In this document: piece by piece, positions 60,994 to 64,000 of the stretch
How positions within the stretch are numbered: the first letter of the stretch is position 1
How the letters are laid out: each line of letters opens with the position of its first letter
Source of the DNA: Clostridium transplantifaecale
GTDB lineage: Bacteria; Bacillota; Clostridia; Lachnospirales; Lachnospiraceae
Direction of reading: 5' to 3'
Length of the DNA stretch: 64,000 bases
NCBI RefSeq assembly: GCF_900626075.1
Contig: NZ_UYZY01000002.1
Span: forward strand, 186,001 to 250,000
Translations under genes and position numbers: made by a program
Notes under the pieces: generated by a model
What the model saw: the letters and a program-made list of their open reading frames with translations, nothing else
The model's database searches: none
Told to the model about the DNA's origin: nothing

Positions 60994-62301
60994 TTAATAA
61001 ATATGCATTACACCCATAAGCAAAGCAATCACACAAAGTGCAATACTGATGAGCCAGGCCTTGCCGAAATTCTTCCTCAGGTGTGCTGCCACTTCCACAC
61101 CGGCAAGGCCGCAGGCCAGATAGGTAGTAGGCTGCAGGGGGCTGACAATCATACCCACATTTTTGCCGACCAGCATGGCAACTCCCACATCCAACTGAGG
61201 CACGCCGAATGCGGCTCCTGCTTCTCCCAGAAGAGGGAACACACCATAGTAGAACGTGTCCGCTCCCAATACTGCGCCTACAGGTACACTGACGAAACCT
61301 GCGATCAGGTTCATATAACGTCCCATAGCATGGGGAATGACAGCCAGTAGAACTTCAACCATGGCATCCAGCATACCGGAGTTCTGCATCACTCCGATAA
61401 ATACGGCGGCAGCCAGCAGGGTAGCCGACATGTTCAGGGACTCACTGGCATGGGCTTTAAAACGTGCCTGCTGTTCCTTGAGGCCGGGATAATTCACCGT
61501 AATGCCGATGCCAAAGGCGATCATAAAGCATACATGGGTCGGCATAACTGATAAGCAAAGGCAGATAATAAGGATCAGGGTGAGCATGATATTGAACAGG
61601 AACAGCTTAGGCCGTTTAAGGGCTGCTGCCGCGTCATCCATCTTTGTCTCAGCCATCTCCTGAATTTCCTCAGCGCTGAACTGGCCCGCTCCCTTTTTCT
61701 TTTCAATAACACCGCAAATCACAGCTATCACCATAACAGCCGCCAGGCAGGCGCCCTGGAACGGAAGCAGCATATGCCACAGTTCTGTGACATCCATCTC
61801 CATCACACTGGCAACCCGGACGATAGGGCCGCCCCAGGGTACCAGATTCATCACGCCCATAGAACACCCAACGATTAAAAGCAGTGTATAGGGGGAAAGC
61901 TTCATCCTTTTGTATAAAGGCATCATCGCCGGAATCGTAACCAGAACAGTGGTGGCTGTGGCTCCGTCCAGATGGCCTAATACGGCCACAATAGCTGAAG
62001 CGACGGTAATTAGGATTACATTACCCTTGGCGTATTTAATCAGGCCGTCTACAATAGGGTCAAACATTCCCGCATCGTTCATAATTCCAAAATAGGACGT
62101 GGAAAATATAAACAAAACGGCAGTTTTCCATACGGATCCTAATCCTCCATTCACCATCTCTCCAATTTCAGCAAAACTATTGCCGAGCGCCAAAGCTGCC
62201 ACAACCGGAATCGTAACAAAAATAACAATAGGCATCATTTTGTTCCGCATCAGAAGATACATGATGATAAACAACATAGCGAATCCAATAAATGCAGTCA
62301 T
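60994..62301 (-). CDS. CitMHS-family citrate / organic acid transporter
   Basis: A 435-residue polytopic carrier with about twelve hydrophobic segments and the CitMHS hallmarks GHLDGATATTVLVTIPAMMPLYKRM and a C-terminal half DTFYYGVFPLLGEAGAAFGV followed by VSPLQPTTYLACGLAGVEV. CitMHS proteins take up metal-citrate complexes or citrate in symport with protons. Encoded 68 bp after the HMG-CoA-lyase-like gene in the same direction, so it may feed that pathway. GAAAAGAGGTTTAATCTT precedes ATG. Confidence 0.88.
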   Translation of the reverse strand: MTAFIGFAMLFIIMYLLMRNKMMPIVIFVTIPVVAALALGNSFAEIGEMVNGGLGSVWKTAVLFIFSTSYFGIMNDAGMFDPIVDGLIKYAKGNVILITVASAIVAVLGHLDGATATTVLVTIPAMMPLYKRMKLSPYTLLLIVGCSMGVMNLVPWGGPIVRVASVMEMDVTELWHMLLPFQGACLAAVMVIAVICGVIEKKKGAGQFSAEEIQEMAETKMDDAAAALKRPKLFLFNIMLTLILIICLCLSVMPTHVCFMIAFGIGITVNYPGLKEQQARFKAHASESLNMSATLLAAAVFIGVMQNSGMLDAMVEVLLAVIPHAMGRYMNLIAGFVSVPVGAVLGADTFYYGVFPLLGEAGAAFGVPQLDVGVAMLVGKNVGMIVSPLQPTTYLACGLAGVEVAAHLRKNFGKAWLISIALCVIALLMGVMHIY

Positions 62302-62369
62302 AAGATTAAACCTCTTTTCCTGTGTATTTCACATTATAAATTTTATATCGTATATCGGGGATTGTGTTC

Positions 62370-63329
62370 TTATTTACCCAGAGTCTGATTCTTAATCTGT
62401 CCCGTCGGCAGCTCGCGGATTAAATCTTTAGCCTTTCCGGCGCGCAGCAGATAGCTGTCTGTGGAGTGCCCCACCAGCTCCACTACCTTCCGGCTGATCG
62501 CCATAGCCTGATCCAGGTTTATACCGGTCTCCACCCCAGATTCCTCACACATATGCAGTACATCCTCAGTCGCTACATTGCCTGCGGCACCCGGTACAAA
62601 CGGACAGCCGCCCACGCCAGCAAAGCTCGTGTCAAACTGTGTAAAACCGGCCTGCATTCCCGCCAGGATATTAGCAATTCCCAAACCGCGCGTGTTGTGA
62701 AAATGGAGCCACCAGTTTACCTGAGGATAACAGCGGCGCATCTCGGTACACAGATTGTAAACCTGAATAGGATACGCCATTCCGGATGCATCCGACAGGC
62801 TGATTTCATCAATCCCCACCGATAAATAAGCATCCACTATATCTTTAACATCCTGAAGCGGAATCTCCTTATCCCAGGGTGAACCAAACGCCATGGAAAT
62901 GGAACCGGAAATGCCGATACCCGCAGCGTTGGCTTTCTCAACACACTCTGAAAAACCGGCCACGCTCTGTGCCGGAGTCCGGTTCAGATTAGCCAGATTA
63001 TGCGCTGCGCTGGCGGAGACATTCAGCTTCACCTTTTCACAGCCGCAGGCAGCCGCACGTTCTACGCCGCGGACATTAGCAATCAGCGCACGGTACTCCA
63101 CTCCGGGGCTCTTTTCTATTTGTTGGAACACTTCATCTGTATTGGCCATCTGCGGCACTGCCTTGGGGCTGACGAAACTCCCCACCTCAATGACAGGAAA
63201 GCCGGCTTCAGACATGGTGTTGATCAGGCCAACCTTGTCTTCAGCAGAAATGATTTTCTTCTCATTTTGCAGCCCGTCACGGGGGCCGACCTCGCAGATA
63301 CGAATTCTTTTTATAATTTTCATTCCCAT
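62370..63329 (-). CDS. hydroxymethylglutaryl-CoA lyase-like enzyme
   Basis: A 319-residue DRE-TIM metallolyase of the HMG-CoA lyase family: ICEVGPRDGLQNEKK, EVGSFVSPKAVPQMAN, GCEKVKLNVSASAAHNLANLN, SLSDASGMAYP, HFHNTRGLG and the catalytic-loop GVGGCPFVPGAAGNVATED. The family cleaves HMG-CoA to acetyl-CoA and acetoacetate; related enzymes cleave citramalyl-CoA-type compounds. Neighbouring carrier and CoA-transferase suit a carboxylate breakdown path. AAAGGACATAATT precedes ATG. Confidence 0.9.
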   Translation of the reverse strand: MGMKIIKRIRICEVGPRDGLQNEKKIISAEDKVGLINTMSEAGFPVIEVGSFVSPKAVPQMANTDEVFQQIEKSPGVEYRALIANVRGVERAAACGCEKVKLNVSASAAHNLANLNRTPAQSVAGFSECVEKANAAGIGISGSISMAFGSPWDKEIPLQDVKDIVDAYLSVGIDEISLSDASGMAYPIQVYNLCTEMRRCYPQVNWWLHFHNTRGLGIANILAGMQAGFTQFDTSFAGVGGCPFVPGAAGNVATEDVLHMCEESGVETGINLDQAMAISRKVVELVGHSTDSYLLRAGKAKDLIRELPTGQIKNQTLGK

Positions 63330-63422
63330 AATTATGTCCTTTCCACCATTTTCGAAATGAATTCCGGTTTTCCCGCCGGATTAGAACAATCCGTCATATC
63401 GAACCTTCCTTTCTATTCTACA

Positions 63423-64000
63423 TTAGATAGCTCCGCTCTCCATTAATCCAGCCAGTTCCTCTTCACTCTTCCCCAGCAAACCGCCGTAGATTTCCTGATT
63501 ATATGAGCCCAGCTTGGGTCCGGCCCACTTTACCTGTCCCGGCGTTTCGCTTAGGACTGGAAATACCCCCGGCATCTTAATGCTGCCGAACTCCTCGCAG
63601 GGAACCGTGAGAATATCGTTGCGGTGATTGTACTGAGGGTCCTCGAAAATATCCTTCATACTGTAGATGGCGGAAATGGGCACGCCGCACTCATCACAAC
63701 GTTTTTTTATCTCCTCATAAGTTAGACCGGCAATCCACGCTGTCACTGCGTCCATGATCGGCTTTGGTTCAGCTAGGCGCTCCTGGGCCTTTTCGTACTT
63801 AGGCAGCCAGTCGGAGCGGTCCATCGCATCGCACAGATGCCAAAAAACAGGATCGGTGCTGCACACCAGAATTACGTATCTGTGATCCTTTGTTTCAAAA
63901 GTCCCGATAGGACAGGAGGCACCGTTAGGCATCGGACTTCGTTCACGCACAGTTCCAAACTGATCGTACTGCGCCACCATGGCCTCTTCCATGCGAAAAA
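63423..64000 (-). CDS. class III (CaiB/BaiF-type) CoA-transferase, C-terminal part
   Basis: Only the last 192 codons or so are in the window; the frame runs open past the right edge. The visible part has the family C-terminal domain: GSCPIGTFETKDHRYVILVCSTDPVFWHLC-like segment, ITAWIAGLTYEEIKKRCDECGVPISAIYSMKDIFEDPQYNHRN and FPVLSETPGQVKWAGPKLGSYNQEIYGGLLG. The catalytic Asp lies outside. It probably activates the acid that the lyase then cleaves. 93-bp gap to the lyase gene. Confidence 0.88.
   Translation of the reverse strand, partial: FRMEEAMVAQYDQFGTVRERSPMPNGASCPIGTFETKDHRYVILVCSTDPVFWHLCDAMDRSDWLPKYEKAQERLAEPKPIMDAVTAWIAGLTYEEIKKRCDECGVPISAIYSMKDIFEDPQYNHRNDILTVPCEEFGSIKMPGVFPVLSETPGQVKWAGPKLGSYNQEIYGGLLGKSEEELAGLMESGAI

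Overview
The window looks like chromosomal DNA of an anaerobic, gut-type Firmicute, most likely a Lachnospiraceae / Clostridium cluster XIVa organism. The basis is the gene content: an [FeFe]-hydrogenase maturation operon, a small 2[4Fe-4S] ferredoxin, MecA, the gdpP-rplI-dnaB cluster, a thiC-thiW-thiM-thiE-thiD operon under a TPP riboswitch, DUF1858 and DUF4367 proteins, and strong AGGAGG ribosome binding sites. I saw no tRNA, rRNA, CRISPR array or intact insertion sequence.

Layout. 1-11.7 kb is a gamma-glutamyl region. A leftward set holds two gamma-glutamyltransferase lipoproteins (one cut by the window edge), a small lipoprotein, a DctM-like transporter, a 48-residue membrane protein and an M14-type deacylase. 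Divergent from it is a poly-gamma-glutamate synthesis set (pgsB, pgsC, pgsW), followed by a two-component system. 12-16.3 kb holds a membrane-anchored GH18 protein, two small unknowns and a Ser/Thr kinase linked to two degenerate ParA-like domains. 16.6-21 kb is housekeeping (mecA, ferredoxin, a class I amidotransferase-like hydrolase, a MerR-like protein, a nitroreductase). 21-25.7 kb is more AT-rich and carries a 916-residue orphan membrane/coiled-coil protein and an orphan HTH regulator, with a consensus promoter between them that reads into DNA without a convincing gene. 26.4-31.8 kb is a dcuC, M20 peptidase, malic enzyme operon with a divergent regulator. 31.9-38.1 kb is a TAXI-type TRAP transporter with a LytS/LytR-type two-component system. 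39.3-43.2 kb is dnaB-rplI-gdpP. 43.4-45.8 kb has an ECF sigma / DUF4367 anti-sigma pair and a small secreted protein. 45.9-51.2 kb has two copies of a structured repeat, the TPP riboswitch and the thiamin operon. 51.3-56.5 kb has a D-aminoacylase-like amidohydrolase, YmaF, a cytidylate-kinase-like protein, MarR, bioY and bioB. 56.7-60.8 kb is the hydE-hydG-hydF set with its TM1266-like small protein, preceded by a promoter, a leader and an intrinsic terminator. 61-64 kb is a CitMHS transporter, an HMG-CoA-lyase-like enzyme and a partial class III CoA-transferase.

Themes. Many genes handle glutamate-like or dicarboxylate substrates: gamma-glutamyl bonds, TRAP/DcuC/CitMHS carriers, M20/M14/D-aminoacylase hydrolases and malic enzyme. 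This suggests an organism that ferments amino-acid-derived and organic acids. It makes thiamin from scratch, but for biotin only bioB and bioY are visible here. The non-coding DNA is rich: several hairpin-type repeats, short tandem repeats in front of marR and inside the thi operon, and likely attenuators in front of hyd and lytST.
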